DNA from: Oceaniferula flava | GTDB lineage: Bacteria > Verrucomicrobiota > Verrucomicrobiia > Verrucomicrobiales > Akkermansiaceae | Assembly (NCBI RefSeq): GCF_016811075.1 | Contig: NZ_JAFBGL010000002.1 | Coordinates: 186,001 to 250,000 of the forward strand | Reading direction: 5' to 3' | Length of the DNA stretch: 64,000 nt | Shown here: piece by piece, positions 31,926 to 40,300 of the stretch | How the letters are laid out: every line of letters starts with the position of its first letter | How positions within the stretch are numbered: position 1 is the stretch's first letter | Program-made: the position numbers and the translations under genes | Notes under the pieces: generated by a model | Database searches by the model: none | What the model was told of the DNA's origin: nothing | The model's input: only the letters and a program-made list of their open reading frames with translations

Positions 31926-32984
31926 ATGCAATATGACGTCTATTTTTTTTTAAAAGGGCTTCCTGTGGACAGGCTTATTAGCGGGGGGCACTATTTTGTA
32001 GCTAAGATACATGGCAATGGTGAACAGGTTCTTGAGATACTCGAAACTCATTCACAGGCATTTAAAGCGTTCACAAAAAGGAATGACGATACGCCAATCT
32101 TCATCTTTGGATTTCGTGTGGAATGTGATGATGCAAAGAGCGCCATGAGGGCTGCTCATCTGCAAGTTTCCGGCTTAGTAGACGGGTATTGCCTCATTTG
32201 TGATTCGCCGCCTGAGTATTCGGACCTTGTCCTTGTGTCTGAGAACCAATCCAATGAGGCACGTGCATACATTTATAAACAAGGCGGCTGGACAACTGTT
32301 CAAGATCAGGGTTTTGACAAAGCTGGTCAGTGGCAAGCGCGAAATGAGCTACTTTTCACAAAGATTCTTCAATACTTTGACGTGGTAGCTGAGGTTGAAT
32401 CTACTCCCGAAACTGAATTAAGAACCAACCTGCTTTATGCCATGCGCATGTATCGCCATGGTGCAGAGTCAGTCGTAGCAGGTATCGGATTTCTCTCCAA
32501 ATTCTCAGCCTTGGAATGTCTCATTTGTGGGGACGCTAGGAATAATAAGGAGGACCTGATCAAGTTTAGATTGCAGGCACTCTTCGACGATGCCGGTGAG
32601 GTCGACGATGTTCGTATTCAGCGGTTGTGGCTATTACGTTGCTCAGCATCACACCAAGCAAGAGTTTATGATGATATTGAGGAGAGTGAACACTTGCCTC
32701 CGGCAGTAGGATCTTTATTTCTTGATCAGCTTTTCGCAGGGGTTGTTTTCTTCACCCTTGATAATGCATATAAGACAGCGACCATCGATAAACTATGGGA
32801 AAAGGCTGACGCATATACACTTCCTGATCTCATAACAAACCATCTTCCCGAAGGCCTAATGAGAATGGGACTGTCTGAATTTACTCTAAAACACAATTTT
32901 GGAGTTACTGGTTTGGCAGTGTTACTCGATGACTTTATTGCCAGAAACCCACATGCTTTTAAGACAGCGAAGGTGATTTCTTGA
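31926..32984 (+). CDS. Orphan protein with HEPN-like RX4H motif
   Basis: 352 residues, not a recognised family overall. The first about 150 residues look like an alpha/beta domain with no motif. The second half is helical: NLLYAMRMYRHGAESVVAGIG, SKFSALECLICG, KFRLQALF, and then WLLRCSASHQAR. The R238-CSAS-H243 spacing is the RX4-6H signature of HEPN ribonucleases, and the preceding helices resemble Apea-like HEPN domains. If active it would cut RNA, as in many defence and toxin proteins. Base composition and codon use are clearly more AT-rich than its neighbours, and it sits just after a tRNA gene, which points to transfer. No partner gene is visible. Confidence 0.6.
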   Translation: MQYDVYFFLKGLPVDRLISGGHYFVAKIHGNGEQVLEILETHSQAFKAFTKRNDDTPIFIFGFRVECDDAKSAMRAAHLQVSGLVDGYCLICDSPPEYSDLVLVSENQSNEARAYIYKQGGWTTVQDQGFDKAGQWQARNELLFTKILQYFDVVAEVESTPETELRTNLLYAMRMYRHGAESVVAGIGFLSKFSALECLICGDARNNKEDLIKFRLQALFDDAGEVDDVRIQRLWLLRCSASHQARVYDDIEESEHLPPAVGSLFLDQLFAGVVFFTLDNAYKTATIDKLWEKADAYTLPDLITNHLPEGLMRMGLSEFTLKHNFGVTGLAVLLDDFIARNPHAFKTAKVIS

Positions 32985-33023
32985 ATTTTCGTAGAAAGTT
33001 AGGGTTAATACGGCCTAATAAAT

Positions 33024-33125
33024 GGGGCCAGTCAAAGAAATGACGCATTCAGTTTCTTGGTCGTGGGTGTGACGCGCGCAGCTGCCAATCAATGGAAAGC
33101 AGTCAGTCAAAGAAATGACGCATGC
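33024..33125. repeat. Two copies of a CAGTCAAAGAAATGACGCAT repeat
   Basis: The word CAGTCAAAGAAATGACGCAT occurs at about 33029-33048 (after GGGGC) and about 33103-33122. A third, nearly identical copy is at about 36670-36689. The copies sit at the edges of gene scars in the 33-37 kb region. They may be ends of a lost transposable element; no transposase is seen. The gap 32985-33290 holds these repeats and the oxidoreductase scar, and no gene. Confidence 0.7.
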
Positions 33126-33166
33126 GGAAACTGTTAGTAAGTATTATTGAAGCTCCCGTCCGCTCT

Positions 33167-33274
33167 CCCATCAACACACCGCACCCGCCTCATAAGCTAG
33201 CCCAATTTCTGCACGCCATAAGTCGAACGCTTTCATGTTTCCATTGGTGTCTTGAAGCCCATGTCAACGGCGTC
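33167..33274 (-). pseudogene. 3'-end remnant of a Gfo/Idh oxidoreductase (copy A)
   Basis: On the minus strand this reads MKAFDLWRAEIGLAYEAG... and stops with TGA. The intact oxidoreductase at 42517-43548 ends KALDLWRAEIGLAYEADALR plus stop. DNA similarity continues upstream over the codons for HAVGMRLDDTIGN, where the remnant is 2 nt shorter and thus frameshifted. About 108 bp are kept, homologous to about 42513-42620. The scar ends 17 nt before the stop of the arylsulfotransferase gene. It is clearly a broken paralogue end. Confidence 0.85.
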
Positions 33275-33290
33275 TTCACCGGGGGACTCG

Positions 33291-35039
33291 CTACAGTTTT
33301 CCCTTCAGTGCCGGATGGCTGGCTGGGATTTTATAGATGCGGAATATGCGGCCTGGACCTGGGATGTGGAAGTTGAGGACCATTTCGCCTTTGGGGGTGA
33401 CCTCGAAGATGCGTTTGTTGTAGGAGTTGACGACTAGGGTGTTTCCGTTTGGTAAACGCGATGCGCCGCCCATGAAGGGGCAATACCAAGAGTCGAGTGG
33501 ATCCGGCTTGTATTGCCAGGTGATTTCGGCCGTGTAGGGTTTGCCGTTTTCGCGTGGATAGGCACGGTCTTTCATAGAGGGGAGTTTTACTTCCAGAATA
33601 GATGTGTAGGTGACACCCATGGCGAAGGGACCTTCCTTGCCGGGGATCTTTCCAGCACGGTTGTTGTGTACGGTGAAGTCGCCAGTGTGTGGCAGAGTGT
33701 CGTCGTCCATCCAGCGAGCATCGTGTTGGACAGCAAGTATCTTGTCCGCTTTGGTGCCCATGCCGTAGGCGGCTGGATTGCCCCAGCGGTAGATGATTTT
33801 TCCAGTCTTTCGATCGATGACGTAAACTTCACCGTAGTTCATCGAGCTGATTAAAATTTGATCGCGGCCAGCGTGGTAGTCGATCGAGTTGAAGTGAACT
33901 TGTCGGTTTCCAGCAGGGATGAAGTTGATGTCGAGAAGCTCTGGATGAGCGGCTGGATCGCCATAGTTGGCTAGCTCTTTGTGTTCGTCCTGGATGAGGT
34001 GATCTGTGACGTCCCATTCCCAGACGATTTCTGTGCTGCCGTCTTTGAGGTTGGGTTTGATCTCGAGAATTTTTTCAAACCAGCGGATGGCGGTGGCTTT
34101 TTTTCCTCCGAGTGCGGCTACTTCTTTGGGCGTTTTTGCTTCGTATGAAATGACGAGGATGTTGCCGTTCGCGAGTGGTTCGATGTCGTGGTGTAATACG
34201 TAACTACCTTTCTTGTGGCGTTTGTATTCCCAGAGAACCTTGCCGTCCCAGTCGAGGATTTCGACCATGCCGTGGGCACCTACGCTGAAGTCCTCGATAT
34301 CTAACCAGTCGGAGGGAGCGACGTTACGGACGAGGTTGCCGTTGGGGAGTAGATAGGCGGCGCTGCCTTCTGGCGAGTAGCGGTCGGTTTTCCACTCGTG
34401 GACTTTTTTGCCGTTGGGGTCTAACAGGTAGGTGCCGGTGTTGACCTGCACATCGGATGATGCGCCGGATTCGGTGTAGAGGAAATAGCCTTGGTAGGCA
34501 CGTGGATCGCTACCCGGGGCGATGACTTTGGAATTACGTGGGTAGTTGATGATGTATTCGAGCATCGGGCCGACGCCTTCTTCAGGATTGGCTTTGGTTT
34601 GACCGCCACCGAGGTTGATGCGGTTATCGTAGGCTTCGAATTTGCTGAGGATGCCGTCGGCGTTTCCTTTGGCTGCAAGGCGCTTGAGCTGAGTGGGAGC
34701 GTTGGCGATTTCGGCTTTTGAAAGCGCTGTGTCGCCATCGCGATCGAGGACGCGGATGGTGGTTTGCATGCGGAGGTATCCGAAGAACGGACCAGTTCCA
34801 CCGAGCTCTTCCGGGCTGAGTTTTCCGTCTGAGTTGCTATCGAGTGTGAGTAAAGATGTAGCAGCTTTATCGATTTCGCTGACGGTGACTTGTCCGTCTT
34901 TATCGAGATCAAGGGCTTTGAACGTAGGGTAGTCGTGGTTTTTTCCGTAGGGGAATTCCTTGGCACTGACGATGGATGTGAGAGTCAGCGTTAGCAGGGA
35001 AACGCCGGCGAGTCGAAGGGATGTGGTTCTAGTTTTCAT
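33291..35039 (-). CDS. Secreted EF-hand arylsulfotransferase-like protein
   Basis: 582 residues. Signal peptide 1-26 (SIVSA). Three EF-hand loops follow: DLDKDGQVTVSE (44-55), DSNSDGKLSPEE (67-78) and DRDGDTALSKAE (99-110), all with calcium-type Asp/Glu spacing. The rest (about 150-582) resembles the ASST beta-propeller: LLDPNGKKVHEW, YLLPNGNLVRN, VLHHDIEPLANGNILVI, VHFNSIDYHAGRDQILIS, AVQHDARWMDDDTL and GGASRLPNGNTLVV. Blade signatures LPNGN repeat. ASST moves sulfate between phenolic compounds; the act on glycans is unproven. A fragment of the same gene type is found at 42443-42496. It is followed upstream by NmrA-like and MarR genes on the same strand (39-nt gap). Confidence 0.85.
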   Translation of the reverse strand: MKTRTTSLRLAGVSLLTLTLTSIVSAKEFPYGKNHDYPTFKALDLDKDGQVTVSEIDKAATSLLTLDSNSDGKLSPEELGGTGPFFGYLRMQTTIRVLDRDGDTALSKAEIANAPTQLKRLAAKGNADGILSKFEAYDNRINLGGGQTKANPEEGVGPMLEYIINYPRNSKVIAPGSDPRAYQGYFLYTESGASSDVQVNTGTYLLDPNGKKVHEWKTDRYSPEGSAAYLLPNGNLVRNVAPSDWLDIEDFSVGAHGMVEILDWDGKVLWEYKRHKKGSYVLHHDIEPLANGNILVISYEAKTPKEVAALGGKKATAIRWFEKILEIKPNLKDGSTEIVWEWDVTDHLIQDEHKELANYGDPAAHPELLDINFIPAGNRQVHFNSIDYHAGRDQILISSMNYGEVYVIDRKTGKIIYRWGNPAAYGMGTKADKILAVQHDARWMDDDTLPHTGDFTVHNNRAGKIPGKEGPFAMGVTYTSILEVKLPSMKDRAYPRENGKPYTAEITWQYKPDPLDSWYCPFMGGASRLPNGNTLVVNSYNKRIFEVTPKGEMVLNFHIPGPGRIFRIYKIPASHPALKGKL

Positions 35040-35078
35040 GGCTGTTTTGGGTTTTGAGTGGCGGTGTGTTAGGGAGAT

Positions 35079-36029
35079 TTAGGTTCCGAAAACGAAGGCT
35101 TCGTCGGCGAGCATTTCCGCTGGGGTTTTGTAAACGAAGTCAGGGTAGAGCTCGGCGGCGTTGAGTGTGTTTGGATAGTCGATATTGGTCACTGCGCCGG
35201 TGATGTAACAAACGTAGTTGATCTGAGCGCGTTCGAGATCGGTCTCGACACCGGCCTTGGCGGTGACTTCGTCGGTGGCATTTTTCATATCGTCGAGAAT
35301 GGACTCGCGGCTGACGTGCTTGATGGGAAAGTCTTTGTCGGGCCAACTTTGATCTAACAGTGCGAGCATTTCTCGCTGGCTGAGTCGATTGGTATAGAGC
35401 TGGACGGCTTTGCCGGTGGTGCGTGGGTCCAGGATGGCACGAGCGGCAATCACCCCGATGTCATCGATGTGATGGGTTGTCAGCAGCTGATCAAGATCGG
35501 CGAAGGTGGTGACCTGGTGGAACAGGCGCAAGTTCGGCAGGCAGTAATCGAAATTGAGGCCTGGGTAGATCAGGGTTTTCTCTAGACCGGCGGCGTCAAT
35601 GCGCTCGTGCATGTCCTTTTTGGCATCAAATAGCGCACTAATACCGCGTTCTATGCCTAGAGTGTGGCAGCCGAATTCATTGGGAACAAATTTGCGGACA
35701 CCGGCACGTTTGGCAGCGTTCAGGTAATGCGGGTCAATTGAGGCGAGACTCTCCGGACTGGCCTGAGTGACCATGACCACGGTGTCGCAGCCTTCTAACA
35801 AACTCGTCAGGGCATTTTCTTCAGAAGGGTCGGCGCAAAAACCGAGATGGCATCCGACTTTCTCAAGCTCGGCGAGTCTGGCCTGATTGCGCTCGGATGG
35901 AGCACGTGAAATGGCGAGCACATCAGCCCCTTCGGAGGCAAGGTTGAGTGTCAAGGGATGACCGAACTGGCCGGTGGCTCCTACTACGGCAACTTTAGTT
36001 TTGGTGGTGGATGGGTTATTAGTGATCAT
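35079..36029 (-). CDS. NmrA-like NAD(P)-binding protein
   Basis: 316-residue Rossmann protein of the atypical SDR / NmrA group: VAVVGATGQFGHPLTLNLA (GxxGxxG nucleotide site, about residues 14-23), VVMVTQASPESL, RAGVRKFVPNEFG and LIYPGLNFDYCLPN, typical of NmrA and isoflavone-reductase-like members. These bind NADPH or NADP+ and act as reductases or redox sensors. It starts 4 nt after the MarR gene stop, so the pair is one transcript, probably controlled by that repressor. Cytoplasmic; substrate unknown. Confidence 0.87.
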   Translation of the reverse strand: MITNNPSTTKTKVAVVGATGQFGHPLTLNLASEGADVLAISRAPSERNQARLAELEKVGCHLGFCADPSEENALTSLLEGCDTVVMVTQASPESLASIDPHYLNAAKRAGVRKFVPNEFGCHTLGIERGISALFDAKKDMHERIDAAGLEKTLIYPGLNFDYCLPNLRLFHQVTTFADLDQLLTTHHIDDIGVIAARAILDPRTTGKAVQLYTNRLSQREMLALLDQSWPDKDFPIKHVSRESILDDMKNATDEVTAKAGVETDLERAQINYVCYITGAVTNIDYPNTLNAAELYPDFVYKTPAEMLADEAFVFGT

Positions 36030-36033
36030 GATA

Positions 36034-36504
36034 TTAATTGGTTTTTGTGCCGTTTTTTTTCTTAGCTGGTGAGGCGAGGTTTTTTTGAATTTTCATTAGG
36101 CAATCGATCATCACGGCGTAGTCATTGGGGTCGATTCCAGCGGCGGCGCGGGTGCGGATGTCAGCGGCGTGGGGTTCGAGCTTTTTCAGCTCGGCTTTAC
36201 CTTGCCGAGTGAGGTGAATAGTTACGGCTCGGCCATCGTTCGGGTCACGCTGGCGCTCGATCATGCCTTTGCCGGCGAGGCCGTTGAGTTGTCGGGTCAG
36301 AGTTGAAGCATCACGCATCATGAAGTCGTTAAATTCGGAGCCGGGGAGCGGTCGGTCTGCTTCTTTCAGCACCATCAGAATCCAGGCCTCCTCGGGATTC
36401 AGCTGAGATTTCGACAGGCGAAGAGCTTCGATGATACGTAGTCGAAACAGGTAATTCGTGCGGCCAATGGCGAAGCCGGGGCTGTCATGTTGGTTGATGA
36501 TCAT
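36034..36504 (-). CDS. MarR-family transcriptional regulator
   Basis: About 156 residues from ATG 36502-36504. A longer frame from 36558 would run through the candidate operators and is less likely. Winged-helix landmarks: LNPEEAWILMVLKEADRPL, MMRDASTLTRQLNGLAGKGMIERQRDPNDGRAVTIHLTRQG, with the recognition helix DASTLTRQLNGL and the wing DPNDGR. C-terminal tail is Lys-rich. It probably represses its own transcript, which also carries the NmrA-like gene 4 nt downstream and perhaps the arylsulfotransferase. Inducer unknown. Confidence 0.93.
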   Translation of the reverse strand: MIINQHDSPGFAIGRTNYLFRLRIIEALRLSKSQLNPEEAWILMVLKEADRPLPGSEFNDFMMRDASTLTRQLNGLAGKGMIERQRDPNDGRAVTIHLTRQGKAELKKLEPHAADIRTRAAAGIDPNDYAVMIDCLMKIQKNLASPAKKKNGTKTN

Positions 36505-36515
36505 TGAGTTTATTA

Positions 36516-36562
36516 AGTTGTATAGTGCAACTAATACGGTATTTATTGTATTATGCAAATAA
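36516..36562 (-). promoter_or_regulatory. Candidate MarR operators
   Basis: Directly upstream of the MarR start lies AGTTGTATAGTGCAACT (36516-36532), an inverted repeat AGTTG/CAACT with 7-nt spacer. A related word TTGTATTATGCAA lies at 36546-36558. The TTG(TATAGTG)CAA form is common among MarR-family sites. Spacing of about 31 nt between the centres is three helical turns, which suits two dimers on one face. The promoter is probably within this AT-rich stretch. Confidence 0.65.
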
Positions 36563-36597
36563 AAATCGAGGTGTTGTTAAAGTTCTCAATAGGTCTT

Positions 36598-36656
36598 CCC
36601 ATTAACGCACCGCATCAGCCACGTAGGCCAGACCGATTTCTGCTCGCCATAGATCT
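36598..36656 (-). pseudogene. 3'-end remnant of a Gfo/Idh oxidoreductase (copy B)
   Basis: On the minus strand it reads DLWRAEIGLAYVADAVR and a TAA stop, against DLWRAEIGLAYEADALR in the intact gene at 42517. About 59 bp remain. The similarity is cut sharply next to the GGGGTCAGTCAAAGAAATG repeat (36665). Together with copy A it shows that several paralogues of this oxidoreductase once lay here. The region 36505-37382 otherwise holds the operators, this scar, a repeat and two doubtful short frames. Confidence 0.8.
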
Positions 36657-36664
36657 AACGTAAA

Positions 36665-36692
36665 CGGGGTCAGTCAAAGAAATGAGGCATTC
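36665..36692. repeat. Third copy of the CAGTCAAAGAAATGA.GCAT repeat
   Basis: GGGGTCAGTCAAAGAAATGAGGCATTC here matches the two copies at about 33024-33125 with one substitution (GAGGCAT for GACGCAT). It lies exactly at the truncated end of oxidoreductase remnant B, so it may mark a rearrangement breakpoint. Confidence 0.7.
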
Positions 36693-36909
36693 ATCTATAT
36701 GGTAGTTGGGGGACGCGTAGAGTGGCCCAGTGAACGATGTTATCGGCGATGGTTTCGTGAGGTTCGAGCTGGGGGAAATGAGGGACGTTGTTTTCCTCGT
36801 AGATGGATGTGAGCTCAGCAAGGGTGGTGAGGTAATCTTCCTGATCCTTGGTGAGCTTGTGCCCGGCGATGAGGTCACTGATTTCTGCTATCCTGTAATT
36901 TGGTGGCAT
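36691..36909 (-). pseudogene. Possible HigA-type antitoxin N-terminal fragment
   Basis: A 72-codon frame from ATG 36907-36909: MPPNYRIAEISDLIAGHK..., then KDQEDYLTTLAELTSIYEE, NNVP and HETIADNIVHWA. The pattern Y-x-x-A-x-x-x-x-x-L-I followed by DYLxxLAxLxxxYEE...P resembles the N-terminal part of HigA (COG5499) antitoxins, which continue into a helix-turn-helix that is missing here. The frame stops at the edge of the GTCAGTCAAAG repeat. No HigB toxin is visible. This may be a decayed toxin-antitoxin remnant, or a chance or unrelated small gene. Confidence 0.3.
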
Positions 36910-37093
36910 TCGTAGCGGGGGCAACGGCAACACCAACTATCGTTGCGGCAACGGTGTTGGTTGAGTTTGCGGCGTTCGTTGGCTCGCATCTTCATTTTCT
37001 TAGTGAAGGGAATTTGAGCAAGCTCCTGTGATCTGATGATGAAAAAAGATCATCAAATACCGGCAGATTTGCACTAAATCTGGATAAGGATGT

Positions 37094-37249
37094 ATGGCTG
37101 ATGATGAAAAAATCGCTCAGCTGAGCGAGGTGGACTTTACGCACCCTTTGATTCAGCACAAAAAAACCGCACTGCGGGTCTATACGCACAGGTCAGTGTC
37201 GGATGGGAACTTCACACGATACCTCCGGAAAAGCTGTTCCAGAAGCTAG
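37094..37249 (+). CDS. Doubtful 51-residue frame
   Basis: ATG 37094 follows TAAGGATGT, a weak ribosome site, and encodes MADDEKIAQLSEVDFTHPLI... to TAG 37247-37249. In another frame just downstream the text ELHTIPPEKLFQKLGIKAYS followed by a stop looks protein-like, so this may be the broken end of a longer gene, possibly of a mobile element. No family was recognised. Confidence 0.2.
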   Translation: MADDEKIAQLSEVDFTHPLIQHKKTALRVYTHRSVSDGNFTRYLRKSCSRS

Positions 37250-37382
37250 GCATCAAGGCCTATTCACCCTGAACCTTTCCAGCGAAGCCACAAGGGGGAA
37301 CCCTGATAGTGCATGCATTCTCAGCTGATGTCAGTGCACACGGATTCAACTGACCCCACACGCCCTCCTCCCCAATTAATTT

Positions 37383-40300
37383 ATGATGTTATCCAAACCC
37401 CCTCAGCACTTGATTCGATTTTCAAAGAAGTGCATGACCCTTCTTGTCTCTGCCTCGCTCTCGATGGCGAGCTACGCAGCCACCGTTACATTGTTCGGTG
37501 ATGTCAACAGTGATTGGGACATCGGGTTGAACTGGGACAGCAATCTCACTCCGGCAGCAGGAGATACCATCTATATGGATCTAGGAACGGTGGATTACAG
37601 CACAGGAACCAGCCCCAATTTCAGATCACTCCGTCTATTTGATGATGCCGCCATGACGGTCTCTGGAGGTGAATTCACAGTAACTTCCAGCGCGCAATGG
37701 TCAGATTGTCTGATGAATGGAACCTTTGTCCATACCGGTGGCAATGTCATTTTAAACAGACTCGAAATGGGCAGTGCCACGGGCTACAACGGAATCTATC
37801 AACTGAACGGTGGTGATCTCGATCTCGCTAGGGAAGTGAACGGCTTTTCCCTCTATCTTGGCACCAACCGCGTCTCAGATGCCGGTGGGACCGCCACGTT
37901 TCAAGTGGTCGCTGGATCGATGATCACTCGCCGAGGGGTCAAGCTGGGAGATGCCAGCGTGGCGGGAATTGGCACTTTCGAGGTCATCGGCTCACAGGCC
38001 AGTCAGATCGGCATCGGCACCAGTAGCACGGGGAATGGTGGCTGGGAACAACACGCCGGCTCGACACTCAAGGTCAGCATCGATCGCCTCGGGCTGACTC
38101 CCATTTTCATCGACGACGCGCAAGGCACGAACAGCACCTACGCGACTTTCGAGAGCGGTGCGCTACTCGACGTCGGTTACTACAATTCCGGAGGTCCTGG
38201 CACCTGGACCGTGATGGAAGTCGAGAACGGTGATATCACGGACAACGGCCTGGCCTTCGCTCCCGGCGTGGATACAGGCATCTGGTCTTTTAACGTCGAT
38301 AACTCAGGCCCCAACGGCCTTTTGACCGTCACCTCAACGGCAGCTGCGCCCACGGCGGGGTTCATCAACTGGACGGGGACAACAAGCAGCGACTGGAACG
38401 ATGGCTCGAACTGGGACAACAATGCCGGACCTGTCACGGCTGGTGATCATGCCGTTATCAATTCTGGCACGGTCGTTTACACCACGGCATCTGGTCCAAA
38501 TTTGAGGGCACTGCACCTGCTTGGCGGCACTATGACAATTTCAAGCGGCCTGTTCAAATCGACTTTCGGCACCACTTCGCACAGCTTGGTAGACAGCCCC
38601 CTTTACCTCAGTGGAGGAACGGTGGAGATCAACGAAGTGGAGGTGGGAGGTCGATCGACCGGAAATCACGGCTCCATCCATGTCAACGGAGGGGAGTTCA
38701 TCGTTGCCCGCGGTCTTGGGGGCTACTCCCTCTACCTAGCGGCTGATCACGACAACAACAACGGCGGCACTGGTCTCTTTGAAATTAGCGGAGGATCCCT
38801 GCAGACTCGGCACGGGGTGAAACTTGGGCATGCAACTCAGTCCGGCACGGGCACCTTCTCGGTGCTGGGTGCAGGTAGTTCTGAAATCGGCATCGGAGCT
38901 CGGACTGGCGATAACGACGGAGGTTGGACACAAAACTCAGGGTCTGTGCTCAAGGTAGGCATCGATGCCAATGGGCTGACCCCTATTTTCCTCCACGATA
39001 GCGCTGGCGATACAACGGGAACTTCCGCCACTTTTGAAAGCGGTGCACTGCTCGATGTCAGCTACTACAATAATGGTGGCAACGCAGGCACGTGGACGGT
39101 CATGGAAGTCGAAAACGGCGACATCATCGACAACGGTTTGGCTTTTGCTGCAGGAGTGGATACCAGTATCTGGTCTTTCAGTATCGATAACACCGGCGCC
39201 AACGGCACCCTTACCGTCACATCGACTGCCACTCCCGCAAACGAAGAGGTCGTCTGGGTTGGCTCCGAAAGTAGCGACTGGGATAATGGTTTAAACTGGG
39301 ACAACGCTACCGGCCCCTACACGCAGCGCGACCGCGCGATCATCAATTCTGGAAACGTCGTTTACAACGAAGACAATGCGGTAAACTTGAACGCATTATA
39401 TTTGAATGGCGGCACGTTGACGATTTCAGGTGGGCTATTCAGAGCATACGCACAATCCAACTGGGACAGCCGCGTGGCTAGCTCACTCTACCATGTCGGA
39501 GGCACGGCACAGATCAACGAACTTGAGATTGGGAGCTTCCAGGGAGAAACCGGTTTTTATTACCTCTCAGGTGGCGATCTAGAGGTTGTCAGAAGCTTGG
39601 GCCAGACGGCATACTCCATCTATCTTGGCGGGAATCACGACTCAAGCGCTGGTGGCACAGGCACCCTTGAGATTAGCAGTGGTTCCCTGCGAACCCGCAG
39701 AGGCGTCAAACTCGGACACGAGTCCGAAGCTGGGACAGGCACCTTCACGGTGCTCGGGTCTGCAAGCAGTGAAATCGGCATTGGCTCCCACGGGACTGGC
39801 GATGGCTCGTGGACACAGCACGCAGACTCTACGCTTAAGGTGGGAATCGACTCTCAGGGTGTTACCAAGATCTTCATCGACGACGTAGAAGGCACCAATG
39901 GAACCTATGCAACCTTCGAGAGCGGCGCGTTACTCGATGTCGACTACTACGACACGGGAGAAAGCGGGGGCACTTGGATTGTCATGGAAGTTGAGAACGG
40001 GGATATCACCGACAACGGCCTGGCCTTCGCTCCCGGAGTCGATACCAGCATCTGGTCTTTCAGTGTGGATAACTCAGGCAGCAATGGCGTGTTGCGCGTG
40101 ACAGCCAATGGCACGCCTTCGGGGCTGATTCTGACTGTAGGCAATACCCGGAAACAGCAGATGCGCTACGGCATTGACTACGAGCGCCTCTGGTTCTGGC
40201 AGGGCAGTTCATCTGTCAGAGACAAATTTGCGGCATGGTCGGTCGATGATTGCGATGTCGATTACGTTCGCGTGGCGATCAACTCCAAATATGAACTGAC

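Noticed and set aside
31576-33290. Integrated element with attachment repeats at tRNA-Arg
   Set aside because: No integrase gene and no second copy of the tRNA 3' end was found in the window, so only the foreign composition supports transfer.
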